A stretch of DNA of 52,936 nt. It comes from JAUXEH01 sp965602945 (lineage in GTDB: Bacteria > Acidobacteriota > Aminicenantia > Aminicenantales > Aminicenantaceae). The stretch covers positions 1 through 52,936 of the forward strand of contig CBFDBC010000001.1 of assembly GCA_965602945.1 (NCBI GenBank), read 5' to 3'. Of the stretch, positions 7,030 through 14,749 are shown in pieces. Position numbers and translations under genes: made by a program. Below the pieces are notes generated by a model. That model saw only the letters and a list, made by a program, of their open reading frames with translations. It had not been told where the DNA came from and searched no databases. How positions within the stretch are numbered: the first letter of the stretch is position 1; every line of letters begins with the position of its first letter.

Positions 7030-7896
7030 CTATCGGTTTTTGGCCAGGGCTTCCACGGCGGAAATGATCTCCAGCAGCTCTTTGGTGATGGAAGCCTGTC
7101 GGATCTTGTTCAGGACCAGTGTCAGGTCACCGATCAGCTCTTCGGCGTTATTGGTGGCGTTATCCATGGCCATCATGCGGGCGGCATGCTCGGCGGCGAT
7201 GGATTCGTACACACTGTGGCAGACCTGGTCCTCGAAATACACGGGGAGCAGGGTCCGCAGGAAGGACTCCGCCCCGGGCTCCCAGTCGGACACTTCGGAG
7301 CCGGCGGGCGTCTCGTACGGCGGCTGCAGGGGGAGGAGCGGGGCGATGGTCACACGAGGGGCGAGGATGGACTTGAATTCGTTGTAGGCGATGTAGACAG
7401 CATCCGTGCGGTTGATCACGTAGTCCCTCATCAGCTCCCGGGCCAGCTCCCGGATCTCCTCTTCCTCCAGCTTCTGGACCCGGTCCACGAGGCTGAGGTC
7501 GATCCTGTAATCCAGCCGCTTGAAAAACTGGGCCGCCTTCTTCCCCAGCAGGGAAAGCCGGATGTCGCACCGTTCCCGTCTCTCCTGAAGGAACGCACGA
7601 GTGCCCTCGAGCAGGTTGGAGTTGAAGGCGCCGGCCAGTCCCTTGTCGGACGTGACGACCAGCACCTGGATCTTTTTCTCGGGGCGTTTTTCCAGTAGGG
7701 GGTGGCTGCTCCTCTGCGCCGCGGCCAGCACGGCCGCGGCCAGCTCCGGGGAGTGGTGCCAGTACGGACGCCCTTCCAGGACTGTCCGCTGCGCCTTTTT
7801 GAACTTGGCCGTGGCCACGGACTTCATGGCCTGTGTGATCTGCTGGGTGTTGCGCACGCTCTTAATGCGGCGCCTCAGATCTATCAGGGCCGGCAC
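7030..7896 (-). CDS. atpG: F1Fo ATP synthase gamma subunit
   Basis: 288 aa central rotor shaft. The N-terminal helix 'LRRRIKSVRNTQQITQAMK' and the C-terminal 'NATNNAEELIGDLTLVLN' / 'QASITKELLEI' helix are the two conserved coiled-coil halves. The central segment has the Rossmann-like 'VLVVTSDKGLAGAFN'. I prefer GTG at 7896: it lies 4 nt after the atpA stop, with GGAG 7 nt upstream, and the conserved 'PALIDLRRRI' follows at once. The longer frame would need TTG at 7920, inside atpA. Confidence 0.95.
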   Translation of the reverse strand: MPALIDLRRRIKSVRNTQQITQAMKSVATAKFKKAQRTVLEGRPYWHHSPELAAAVLAAAQRSSHPLLEKRPEKKIQVLVVTSDKGLAGAFNSNLLEGTRAFLQERRERCDIRLSLLGKKAAQFFKRLDYRIDLSLVDRVQKLEEEEIRELARELMRDYVINRTDAVYIAYNEFKSILAPRVTIAPLLPLQPPYETPAGSEVSDWEPGAESFLRTLLPVYFEDQVCHSVYESIAAEHAARMMAMDNATNNAEELIGDLTLVLNKIRQASITKELLEIISAVEALAKNR

Positions 7897-7900
7897 GGTC

Positions 7901-9418
7901 CTACTCCGTCTCCCCGGCAAACGCCTGGTTGAACGATGTCAGTTCCCGAGCGATGGCCTCATCCAGCTCTGCGTCGATCTTCTTTTCCTCTGCGATCTGT
8001 TTGAGCACATGGGGCAGCTCCCGCTCGAAGTGGGCGTAGAGTTTTTGTTCATAGTCCTGGATCCGATCTACGGGGAATGCGTCCAGGAATCCTCGGTTTC
8101 CGGCGTAGATAATCAGGACCTGCTGCTCGACCGACAAGGAAGAGTACTGATCCTGCTTAAGGATCTCGGTCAGCCGCGCTCCCCGGTCCAGCTGGGCCTG
8201 GCTGGCCTTGTCCAGCTCGGTCCCGAACTGGGCGAAGGTCATCAGCTCCCGGTACTGGGCCAGGTCCATCTTCAGCTGCCCCGCCACCTGCTTCATGGCC
8301 TTGATCTGGGCATTACCGCCCACCCGGGAGACCGAGATCCCCACGTTGATGGCCGGCCGGATGCCCTGGTTAAAGAGCTCCGGCTCCAGGTAGATCTGGC
8401 CGTCGGTGATGGAGATCACGTTGGTGGGGATGTATCCGGATACGTCCCCGGCCTGGGTCTCGATGATGGGCAGGGCGGTCATGGATCCGCCCCCGTTCTC
8501 CTTGTTGTACTTGGCTGCCCGCTCCAGAAGGCGGGAATGCAAGTAGAAGATGTCGCCGGGGTAGGCCTCCCGGCCCGGGGGCCGCCTCAGCAGCAGCGAG
8601 ATCTCCCGGTAGGCGGCGGCATGTTTGGAGAGGTCGTCATACACCAGCAGGACATGCTGGCCGTTGTCCCGGAAATACTCGCCGATGGCACATCCGCTGT
8701 AGGGAGCCAGATACTGCAGCGATGAGGAATCGCTCGCAGAGGAGGACACCACGATGGAATATTCCATGGCCCCGTGGTCCTCCAGCACCTTGACGATCTG
8801 GGCGACGGTGGAGTTCTTCTGCCCGATGGCCACATAGATGCAGATGACGTCCTTGCCCTTCTGATTGATGATGGTGTCGAGCGCTATGGCGGTCTTTCCG
8901 GTCTGGCGGTCACCGATGATCAGCTCCCGCTGGCCGCGGCCGATGGGGATCATGCTGTCGATGGCCTTGAGTCCGGTCTGGAGCGGCTCCCGCACGGGCA
9001 TCCGTTCCACGACTCCCGGGGCCAAACGCTCCACCATCATGTAGGCGTCGGTCTGGATGGGGCCCTTGTCGTCCAGGGGCAGGCCCAGGGGGCTGACAAC
9101 GCGGCCCACCATGTTTTGGCCAGAGGGAACCTGCATGATCTTGTGGGTGCGCTTGACCATGTCGCCCTCTTTGATCACGTGGCTCTCGCCCAGGAGCACG
9201 ACTCCCACGCTGTCTTCCTCCAGGTTCAGAGCCAGTCCGAAGATCTCATGGGGAAATGCGAGCAGCTCGTTGGACATGACCCGGTCGAGACCGTATACGC
9301 GGGCGATGCCGTCGCCCACGGAGATCACGGTTCCGACCTCTTTGACATCGATGTCGGTCTCATAGCCATCGATCTGGTGCTGGATGATCTTGCTTATTTC
9401 GTCGGCCTTGATTTGCAT
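7901..9418 (-). CDS. atpA: F1Fo ATP synthase alpha subunit
   Basis: 505 aa non-catalytic nucleotide-binding subunit. 'GDRQTGKT' (169-176) is the alpha-type P-loop, and 'VGISVSRVGGNAQ' contains the arginine finger. 'MQIKADEISKII' is the expected N-terminus. It lies 8 nt after atpH and 4 nt before the GTG of atpG. Full length, with no unusual residues seen. Confidence 0.97.
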   Translation of the reverse strand: MQIKADEISKIIQHQIDGYETDIDVKEVGTVISVGDGIARVYGLDRVMSNELLAFPHEIFGLALNLEEDSVGVVLLGESHVIKEGDMVKRTHKIMQVPSGQNMVGRVVSPLGLPLDDKGPIQTDAYMMVERLAPGVVERMPVREPLQTGLKAIDSMIPIGRGQRELIIGDRQTGKTAIALDTIINQKGKDVICIYVAIGQKNSTVAQIVKVLEDHGAMEYSIVVSSSASDSSSLQYLAPYSGCAIGEYFRDNGQHVLLVYDDLSKHAAAYREISLLLRRPPGREAYPGDIFYLHSRLLERAAKYNKENGGGSMTALPIIETQAGDVSGYIPTNVISITDGQIYLEPELFNQGIRPAINVGISVSRVGGNAQIKAMKQVAGQLKMDLAQYRELMTFAQFGTELDKASQAQLDRGARLTEILKQDQYSSLSVEQQVLIIYAGNRGFLDAFPVDRIQDYEQKLYAHFERELPHVLKQIAEEKKIDAELDEAIARELTSFNQAFAGETE

Positions 9419-9426
9419 GGTTATAT

Positions 9427-9969
9427 CTACCCTTCAATGATATGTTCTTTGAGCCTTTCCAGGCTGCCCTTCAGCGAGACATCGTACACGATATTGCCCT
9501 TGCGCAGGGTCAGCCCCCCGATGAGGGAGGGATCCTGCCGGTACTTCAGGACCACCGGCCGCCGTTCGATCCTCTCCAGCTTCTCCTGCAGGGCCGTTCG
9601 CTGGGAAGACGTCAGCGGCACGACCGAGAAGACCTCGAGGGTGGCGACGCCGCGGGCCTCGTTCCACAAGTCGGGGAGCAGAGTGACGATCTCGGGCAGG
9701 AGGTCAAGCCTCTCCTTTTCCAGGAGCAGCATGAAAAACCGCCGCACCTTTGGCTGCAGAGATAACCGGCCCATGACCTCGGTCGCGATCTTCTGCTTTC
9801 GTGACGCAGGCACGAACGGGGTCAGCAGGACCTTCCCCAGGTCCTTCTGTTCCTCCATCAGGCTCGAGAGGGAAATCAGTTCTCCCAGGACCGGGGCGAA
9901 CTCCTCCTCAGTCCGGAGCGAACCCAGCAGCCCCTGACAATAGCGCTTAACCAGAACCTGACTTTTCAT
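9427..9969 (-). CDS. atpH: F1Fo ATP synthase delta subunit
   Basis: 180 aa, the usual length for the delta/OSCP subunit that ties F1 to the b-subunit stator. The C-terminal signature region 'DPSLIGGLTLRKGNIVYDVSLKG' (about residues 145-167) matches the OSCP family. The first 23 nt overlap the end of atpF, so the two are likely co-translated. Confidence 0.93.
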   Translation of the reverse strand: MKSQVLVKRYCQGLLGSLRTEEEFAPVLGELISLSSLMEEQKDLGKVLLTPFVPASRKQKIATEVMGRLSLQPKVRRFFMLLLEKERLDLLPEIVTLLPDLWNEARGVATLEVFSVVPLTSSQRTALQEKLERIERRPVVLKYRQDPSLIGGLTLRKGNIVYDVSLKGSLERLKEHIIEG

Positions 9970-10531
9970 ATAAGCTCTCGAGTCTTTGGATGGATCTGTC
10001 TATGAGCGCGGCCTGGCGGTCAGCCGTGAGCCTGGCCCGGATCTTCTCCCGTGCCTGCTCCGTGGCCAGCCCGGCCGCATATTCTCGCAGCTCCCGTGTA
10101 ACACTCTGGGAGATCAGGACGATCTCCTGCTGAGCCAGCTGCTGGAGCCGCTCGGATTCCAGGCGGGCACGGTCGACGATCCCCTCCTTATCGGCCTGCC
10201 CTCGCTCTTCCGCGTCGGACCGGATGCGGGCGATCTCCCCGGTCAGCTCCTCCAGACGCCCCCGCGCCTCCTCCAGCCGCGCCTCAGAGGCCTTACGCGC
10301 TTCGCGTGTGTCCTTGATGGAGCGCTCGATCCCCAGCCCCCTCTTCTCCAGGAACTTTCTCAGGGGCCTGTTCAGAAGGAAACCGAGCCCGCCGAACAGG
10401 ACGACAAAATTCACGATCTTGCCCACCATTTCCATGGGGTCGGATCCATGATCCTCGCCTTCGCTGGACATGAACATCAGCAGTGGCAGCACCAGCAGGA
10501 GGGCGACAAGATGCCTGCGCAGATGACTCAC
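9947..10531 (-). CDS. atpF: F1Fo ATP synthase b subunit with extra N-terminal hydrophobic segment
   Basis: 194 aa stator subunit. Residues 8-21 are hydrophobic and resemble a signal peptide or extra helix. A second helix (about 38-54, 'IVNFVVLFGGLGFLLNRPL') is the true b-type membrane anchor, followed by a long charged helix (55-185) for the peripheral stalk. GTG at 10531 overlaps the upstream b' stop by 4 nt. Some bacteria have b subunits with this cleavable-looking N-terminus. Two b-type genes in tandem imply a b/b' heterodimer stator. Confidence 0.88.
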   Translation of the reverse strand: MSHLRRHLVALLLVLPLLMFMSSEGEDHGSDPMEMVGKIVNFVVLFGGLGFLLNRPLRKFLEKRGLGIERSIKDTREARKASEARLEEARGRLEELTGEIARIRSDAEERGQADKEGIVDRARLESERLQQLAQQEIVLISQSVTRELREYAAGLATEQAREKIRARLTADRQAALIDRSIQRLESLYEKSGSG

Positions 10532-10944
10532 GAGAGCAACTTCTCCTCGATCTTCTCGGCCATGCGAGCGCTCTCCTGCTTGAGGTCGGACTTCAAGTCC
10601 TTGACCTGCTTCTGCAGTTCATGGCGGGCCTCATCCACCTGGGCCCGGCACTCTTTGGAAACCTCCGCCAGCATCTTCTCTTTTTCTATCAGGGCCTCTT
10701 TTTCCAGCGAGTCCTGGATCGCATAGGCGGCCGCACGGGCTTTTTTGACATCCTCTTCGATCTGCTGGAGGCTGCTGGTGTATTCCTGCTCTGCCCGCTC
10801 TCCCGCTTCCCGATCCGTTGCGAGGCCTTCGTCCCGGTCGCGCATGACGCGGCGGATGGGATTGAATACCGTCTTGGTAAGCACCAGGACGAGGACCCAC
10901 ACTATGGCGATGACGAGGATGATGCTGGGGTCGATCTGAAGCAT
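10528..10944 (-). CDS. atpF': F1Fo ATP synthase b' subunit
   Basis: 138 aa: one N-terminal membrane helix (about 7-24, 'IILVIAIVWVLVLVL'), then 'FNPIRRVMRDRDEGL', the typical b-type junction, and a long polar coiled coil. It is the first gene of the F1 set. Genes for subunits a and c are not upstream: folC ends 104 nt away. They must be encoded elsewhere or be outside this view. Confidence 0.87.
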   Translation of the reverse strand: MLQIDPSIILVIAIVWVLVLVLTKTVFNPIRRVMRDRDEGLATDREAGERAEQEYTSSLQQIEEDVKKARAAAYAIQDSLEKEALIEKEKMLAEVSKECRAQVDEARHELQKQVKDLKSDLKQESARMAEKIEEKLLS

Positions 10945-10973
10945 GGTCTTCTGTCTATCCTGAAATTAATGAT

Positions 10974-11002
10974 ATAATCCGCATCCCTTTAAATCCGGCC
11001 AA
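10974..11002 (-). promoter_or_regulatory. possible promoter of the ATP synthase genes
   Basis: Minus strand TTGGCC (11002-10997), a 17-nt spacer, GATTAT (10979-10974). This is the only reasonable pair in the AT-rich 104-nt gap between folC and the b' gene. A TATAAT-like core on the plus strand overlaps it, so direction is not certain. Confidence 0.35.
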
Positions 11003-11048
11003 AAATAGAAGGAATATTTACCACTTTTTAGAGAAAAAAGCAAACGTA

Positions 11049-12356
11049 TCAGTTCAGCACGGACAGCGGATCGGGGAACCGTTTTTTGACCTCGCCCACC
11101 AGAAAAAGCGATCCGGCGATGACGACCGCTCGCCCTTCTCCAGCCAGGCCCAACGCCCGGCGAACCGCACTAGCCGTGTCTGGTTCCTGCTCCACCCGGT
11201 GGAGGAAGTCGGGCGCGCAACGGGCGATCTCATCGGGAGAGGCCGCCCGGTCATTAGGATACCGCGTCAGGATGATCCGCTCGGCCAGGGGGAAGAGGAC
11301 CCGGGCCATCTCCCCGATCTTCTTATCCTGCATGGTGGCGAAGACCAGGATCACGGGCGGGCCCAGCCGCCCCTGGATGAACTCCCGCAGGGCCAGCGCA
11401 CCTTCCAGGTTATGGGCCCCGTCCATCACGACGCGGGGATGATCCAGGAACGTCTCCAGGCGGCCTTCCCAGCTGGTCGTCGCTATCCCGGTCAGGATCT
11501 TCTCCGTTTCGATCGGCTGCCACAGGCGGCCGATTTCACGCGCGGCGCTCAGGGCCACGGCCGCGTTCTTCCCCTGGTGCAGTCCGGGAAGCGATGGAGT
11601 GATGATATGGGCCTCCGCCTCGGTCGCGTACGAGAACCTGTCTTCCTCGTCCCCCGATTCCAGGGTCAAAGCGTTCCCCTGGCCAAAGACCTCGATGAAG
11701 GGCGCCGCGTGTTCTTCGGCCCGCCGCCGGATGGTCCCTACCGCCTCCCGGGCCTCCGCCCCGCACACCACGGGAACGCCGGGTTTTATGATGCCGGCCT
11801 TTTCGAAGGCGATCTCAGCCAGGCTCTCGCCCAGGGACCTTTGATGCTCCTCGGAAATGGTGGTGATGACCGACAGCTCGGGAAAGACCACGTTGGTGGC
11901 GTCGAACCGCCCGCCCATGCCCACCTCCAGGACCGCCATGTCGACCCGTTCCTCCGCGAAGAACATGAAGGCCGCACATGTGAGAAGCTCAAAATGTGTG
12001 GGAGGCGACGCCAGCTTCCCAGAACCGATGAGCCGCTCGATCTGAGAGCGCAGCCGCGTCAGGATCCGGCTGAAAGCCTTCGCGGAGATCGGCTCGCCGC
12101 CGATCCGGATCCGCTCTTCGTAGCGGACCAGATGGGGCGAGGTATAGAGCCCGGTCCTGAATCCCTGCAGCGTCAGGATCCGTGTCAGCATTGCACACAC
12201 TGATCCCTTCCCGTTGGATCCGGCCACCAGCACGCTGGGATAGGTTTGATGTGGGTTCCCCAGGGAAGCGAGGATGGTCCGGACATTGTCGAGCCCGAAC
12301 TTCATCCCCAGGGTCTGGATCTGCTCCAGGTAGCTCAGGCACTGCCGGTAGGTCAT
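11049..12356 (-). CDS. folC: bifunctional dihydrofolate synthase / folylpolyglutamate synthase
   Basis: 435 aa Mur-ligase-fold enzyme that joins glutamate to dihydropteroate and adds further glutamates to folates. Seen: P-loop 'GSNGKGS' (46-52), 'YTSPHLVRYEERI' with the folate-binding loop, 'TNVVFPELSVITTI', 'EKAGIIKPGVPVV' and 'VVMDGAHNLEGALAL', the standard family blocks in order. The start at 12356 overlaps the accD stop by 4 nt. accD-folC adjacency is common in bacteria and supports both calls. Confidence 0.93.
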   Translation of the reverse strand: MTYRQCLSYLEQIQTLGMKFGLDNVRTILASLGNPHQTYPSVLVAGSNGKGSVCAMLTRILTLQGFRTGLYTSPHLVRYEERIRIGGEPISAKAFSRILTRLRSQIERLIGSGKLASPPTHFELLTCAAFMFFAEERVDMAVLEVGMGGRFDATNVVFPELSVITTISEEHQRSLGESLAEIAFEKAGIIKPGVPVVCGAEAREAVGTIRRRAEEHAAPFIEVFGQGNALTLESGDEEDRFSYATEAEAHIITPSLPGLHQGKNAAVALSAAREIGRLWQPIETEKILTGIATTSWEGRLETFLDHPRVVMDGAHNLEGALALREFIQGRLGPPVILVFATMQDKKIGEMARVLFPLAERIILTRYPNDRAASPDEIARCAPDFLHRVEQEPDTASAVRRALGLAGEGRAVVIAGSLFLVGEVKKRFPDPLSVLN

Positions 12357-13153
12357 TGCGGGCGGTCGAGGAAGAGGCGCAGCGCCCGGATGAGGTAATC
12401 TCGGAGTTCCCGGCGGCCCACTACGGCGTCCAGCATGCCGTGCTTAAGCAGGAATTCCGAGCGCTGGAACCCCTTGGGTAGTTTTTCCTTGATGGTCTGC
12501 TCGATGACACGGGGGCCGGCGAACCCGATCAGAGCGTTCGGCTCGGCGATGTTGATGTCCCCCAGCATGGCATAACTTGCGGTCGTTCCTCCCGTGGTAG
12601 GATCGGTCACCACGGAGATGTAGGGGAGGCCGGCCTTCTCCAACCGGGCGATGGCAGAGCTGGTCTTCATGAGCTGCATCAGGGAGAGGATGCCCTCCTG
12701 CATGCGCGCCCCCCCGGAGCAGGAGACAACGATGATCGGGAGCTTCTCCTTGAGCGCCCTTTCCAGGGCACGCGTGACCTTCTCGCCCACCACAGAACCC
12801 ATGCTCCCGCCCATGAAGGCGAATTCCATGGCCGATATCAGAACGCGGATGCCGCCCACGCTCCCCGCGGCGTTCAACACGGCATCCAGCAGGGAGGTCT
12901 TGGCCTGGTTTTTTTTGATCCGGTCGGAATATTTCTGTGTGTCCTCGAACTCCAGTGGATCGAGCGGCCGGACGTTTTCGTCATAAAGCTCATACAAGCC
13001 CTCATCGAAGATCATGTCGAGCCTCTCACGGGCTGTGAGGCGGAAATGAAAGCTGCAGGCCGGGCAGACGGACAGGTTGTCCAGGATGTCCTGCTTATAC
13101 TGAATGCGGCGGCAGTTGTTGCAGCGCGTCCAGAGATTTTCCATGTCTATCAT
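12353..13153 (-). CDS. accD: acetyl-CoA carboxylase carboxyltransferase beta subunit
   Basis: 266 aa. The N-terminal zinc ribbon has Cys11, Cys14, Cys30 and Cys33. The carboxyltransferase domain includes 'SCSGGARMQEGILSLMQLMKTS' blocks and 'TDPTTGGTTASYAM', which form the oxyanion site. It catalyses transfer of CO2 from carboxybiotin to acetyl-CoA, the first step of fatty acid synthesis, with AccA, which is not in this window. ATG at 13153 overlaps the upstream receiver gene's TAA by 1 nt. A second ATG at 13144 is possible; neither has a clear ribosome binding site, so coupling to the upstream gene is likely. Confidence 0.93.
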   Translation of the reverse strand: MIDMENLWTRCNNCRRIQYKQDILDNLSVCPACSFHFRLTARERLDMIFDEGLYELYDENVRPLDPLEFEDTQKYSDRIKKNQAKTSLLDAVLNAAGSVGGIRVLISAMEFAFMGGSMGSVVGEKVTRALERALKEKLPIIVVSCSGGARMQEGILSLMQLMKTSSAIARLEKAGLPYISVVTDPTTGGTTASYAMLGDINIAEPNALIGFAGPRVIEQTIKEKLPKGFQRSEFLLKHGMLDAVVGRRELRDYLIRALRLFLDRPQ

Positions 13154-13629
13154 TAAGAGGCTTTCTTGGAATCGGCCGGATCGTCCTGGGATCCCAACTG
13201 GGAAACCATGTCCAGGACAGAATCCGGGGAGGGCAGATCATCGGTGATATCGATCTCATCCTGGAGAAGGTTCATGACCGAGCCCAAAAGCCTGTTTTTG
13301 TCGAAGGGTTTCTCGAAATAATCGGAGGCCCCGAAGGATCGCAGCGCCTCGTTCTTGTACTGCGCGCCCTTATACAGCCCGGTGACGATAACGACGGGAA
13401 CGCTGCCCTTGGTCTCGCTGGAGATCTTCTGCGTGAGATCGAAACCGTGCAGTCTCGGGAGCATGGCCTCCAGGACGATGATGTCCGGCCGCTCCTGCTT
13501 GAAGACTTCGTACGCTTGCAGGCCGTCGGAGGCCTTGACCACACTGAGGCCCTTGGCCTTGAACAGCTCCTCAAGGCTTTCCAGGTTCTTCGCGTCGTAA
13601 TCGACGATCAGGATCTTCTTCTTCGGCAT
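13153..13629 (-). CDS. stand-alone receiver-domain protein with Glu at the phosphorylation site
   Basis: 158 aa. A single CheY-like receiver fold fills residues 4-125: 'ILIVDYD' (6-12) with acidic Asp10 and Asp12, 'VIVTG' with Thr83, and 'YFEKPFD' with Lys107. Where receivers carry the phosphoacceptor Asp ('LLDxMLP'), this one has Glu54 in 'VLEAMLP'. The C-terminal 35 residues are acidic and Ser/Asp-rich, with no DNA-binding domain. It is the first gene before accD and folC and has a strong promoter. Glu often mimics phospho-Asp, so it may be locked in one state or serve as a protein-protein adaptor (inference). No partner kinase is nearby. Confidence 0.88.
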   Translation of the reverse strand: MPKKKILIVDYDAKNLESLEELFKAKGLSVVKASDGLQAYEVFKQERPDIIVLEAMLPRLHGFDLTQKISSETKGSVPVVIVTGLYKGAQYKNEALRSFGASDYFEKPFDKNRLLGSVMNLLQDEIDITDDLPSPDSVLDMVSQLGSQDDPADSKKAS

Positions 13630-13647
13630 AGCGGCACCAAGTCCTTC

Positions 13648-13676
13648 ATTCTATGGATTTCTCCGCCGCCTGTCAA
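13648..13676 (-). promoter_or_regulatory. promoter of the receiver-accD-folC genes
   Basis: Minus strand TTGACA (13676-13671), a 17-nt spacer, TAGAAT (13653-13648): a near-consensus sigma-70-type promoter. Predicted start near 13641, 12 nt before the gene. The remaining 13677-13761 leads into the divergent GT2 gene. There I see only a -10-like TATGAT at 13744 and no matching -35. Confidence 0.75.
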
Positions 13677-13761
13677 TCACCGCCGCCGGGCCTTTCCGCA
13701 GGGCTTCCTATCCGTCAAGGCAGTATGGTCATTTGCAGGGGAATATGATATATTTGCCGGG

Positions 13762-14742
13762 ATGGAAGAGCAAGCCACTCGGGACCTGTCCATTGTCGTC
13801 CCGGTCTACAACGAAGCCCGGAACCTGGAAGAGCTGCACGCCCAGATCGTGGACTCCTGCCACAGGTTGGGCAAAAGCTTCGAGATCATTTTTATCGACG
13901 ACGGCAGCCGGGACGACTCCTATGCCATCCTGAAAAAGCTCAGGGCCGGGCACGGCTCCATCCGGCTCATCCGTCTGCGCAGGAATTTCGGCCAGACCGC
14001 CGCCCTTTCCGCCGGTTTCGACCACGCCCGGGGGGAAGTCATCATCACACTGGACGCCGACCAGCAGAACGACCCCAATGACTTCGGGCTGCTCCTGGAA
14101 AAAATCGACGAGGGATTCGACCTGGTCAACGGCTGGAGGATCAAACGCAAGGACAAGTTCCTGACCAAACGGGTCCCCTCTGCGATCGCCAACCGGTTGA
14201 TCTCGCTCATCACCCGTGTCAAGCTCCACGACTACGGCTGCACGCTCAAGGCCCTGCGCAGGGATGTCGCCCAGAACATCAACCTCTATGGGGAGATGCA
14301 CCGCTTCATCCCGGCCATCGCCAGCCACATGGGAGTCACCATCGCGGAGGTCAAGGTCAACCACCGGCCAAGGCGCCACGGCAAGTCCAACTACACCATA
14401 TCCCGGACCATCCGCGTGGTTTTCGATCTCCTGACCGTTAAATTCCTGCTCAGCTATTCCACACGGCCGCTGCAGATCTTCGGCCTTTTCGGGCTTTTGA
14501 GCGGGCTCATCGGAGGCGGCCTGGGGCTCTGGATGTCCTACCAGCGCTTGTTCCTGGGCGAACCTCTTGCCGACCGTCCGATGCTGCTGCTGGCCATCCT
14601 GCTGCTGGTGATCGGGTTCCAGTTCATTACGCTTGGGCTGCTGGCCGAGATCATGGTCCGGGCCTACCATGAATCGCTGGAGAAACGCATCTACTACATC
14701 AGGGAGGTCATCGATCTCGGCGACGATCCGGCCCCTGAGTGA
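13762..14742 (+). CDS. GT2 glycosyltransferase, polyprenyl-phosphate sugar synthase type (DPM1/ArnC/GtrB-like)
   Basis: 326 aa. The GT-A domain starts 'LSIVVPVYNEARN', has 'DDGSRDDS', and carries 'LDADQQNDP', the acidic metal-binding motif. 'RRHGKSNY' is a hallmark of the DPM1/GtrB subfamily. Two C-terminal membrane helices (about 230-255 and 275-298) anchor it. Such enzymes load a sugar from a nucleotide donor onto undecaprenyl or decaprenyl phosphate at the cytoplasmic face, for use by GT-C glycosyltransferases outside; several candidate GT-C proteins lie in this window. ATG at 13762 is chosen by the family N-terminus; the open frame extends far upstream across the receiver gene and that part is not real. 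Confidence 0.87.
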   Translation: MEEQATRDLSIVVPVYNEARNLEELHAQIVDSCHRLGKSFEIIFIDDGSRDDSYAILKKLRAGHGSIRLIRLRRNFGQTAALSAGFDHARGEVIITLDADQQNDPNDFGLLLEKIDEGFDLVNGWRIKRKDKFLTKRVPSAIANRLISLITRVKLHDYGCTLKALRRDVAQNINLYGEMHRFIPAIASHMGVTIAEVKVNHRPRRHGKSNYTISRTIRVVFDLLTVKFLLSYSTRPLQIFGLFGLLSGLIGGGLGLWMSYQRLFLGEPLADRPMLLLAILLLVIGFQFITLGLLAEIMVRAYHESLEKRIYYIREVIDLGDDPAPE

Positions 14743-14749
14743 CCCGCCC

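Noticed and set aside
5588..7387. 599-codon plus-strand open frame opposite atpD and atpG
   Set aside because: It is the antisense shadow of two certain genes, has His/Asp/Gly-rich low-complexity composition, and lacks a ribosome binding site.
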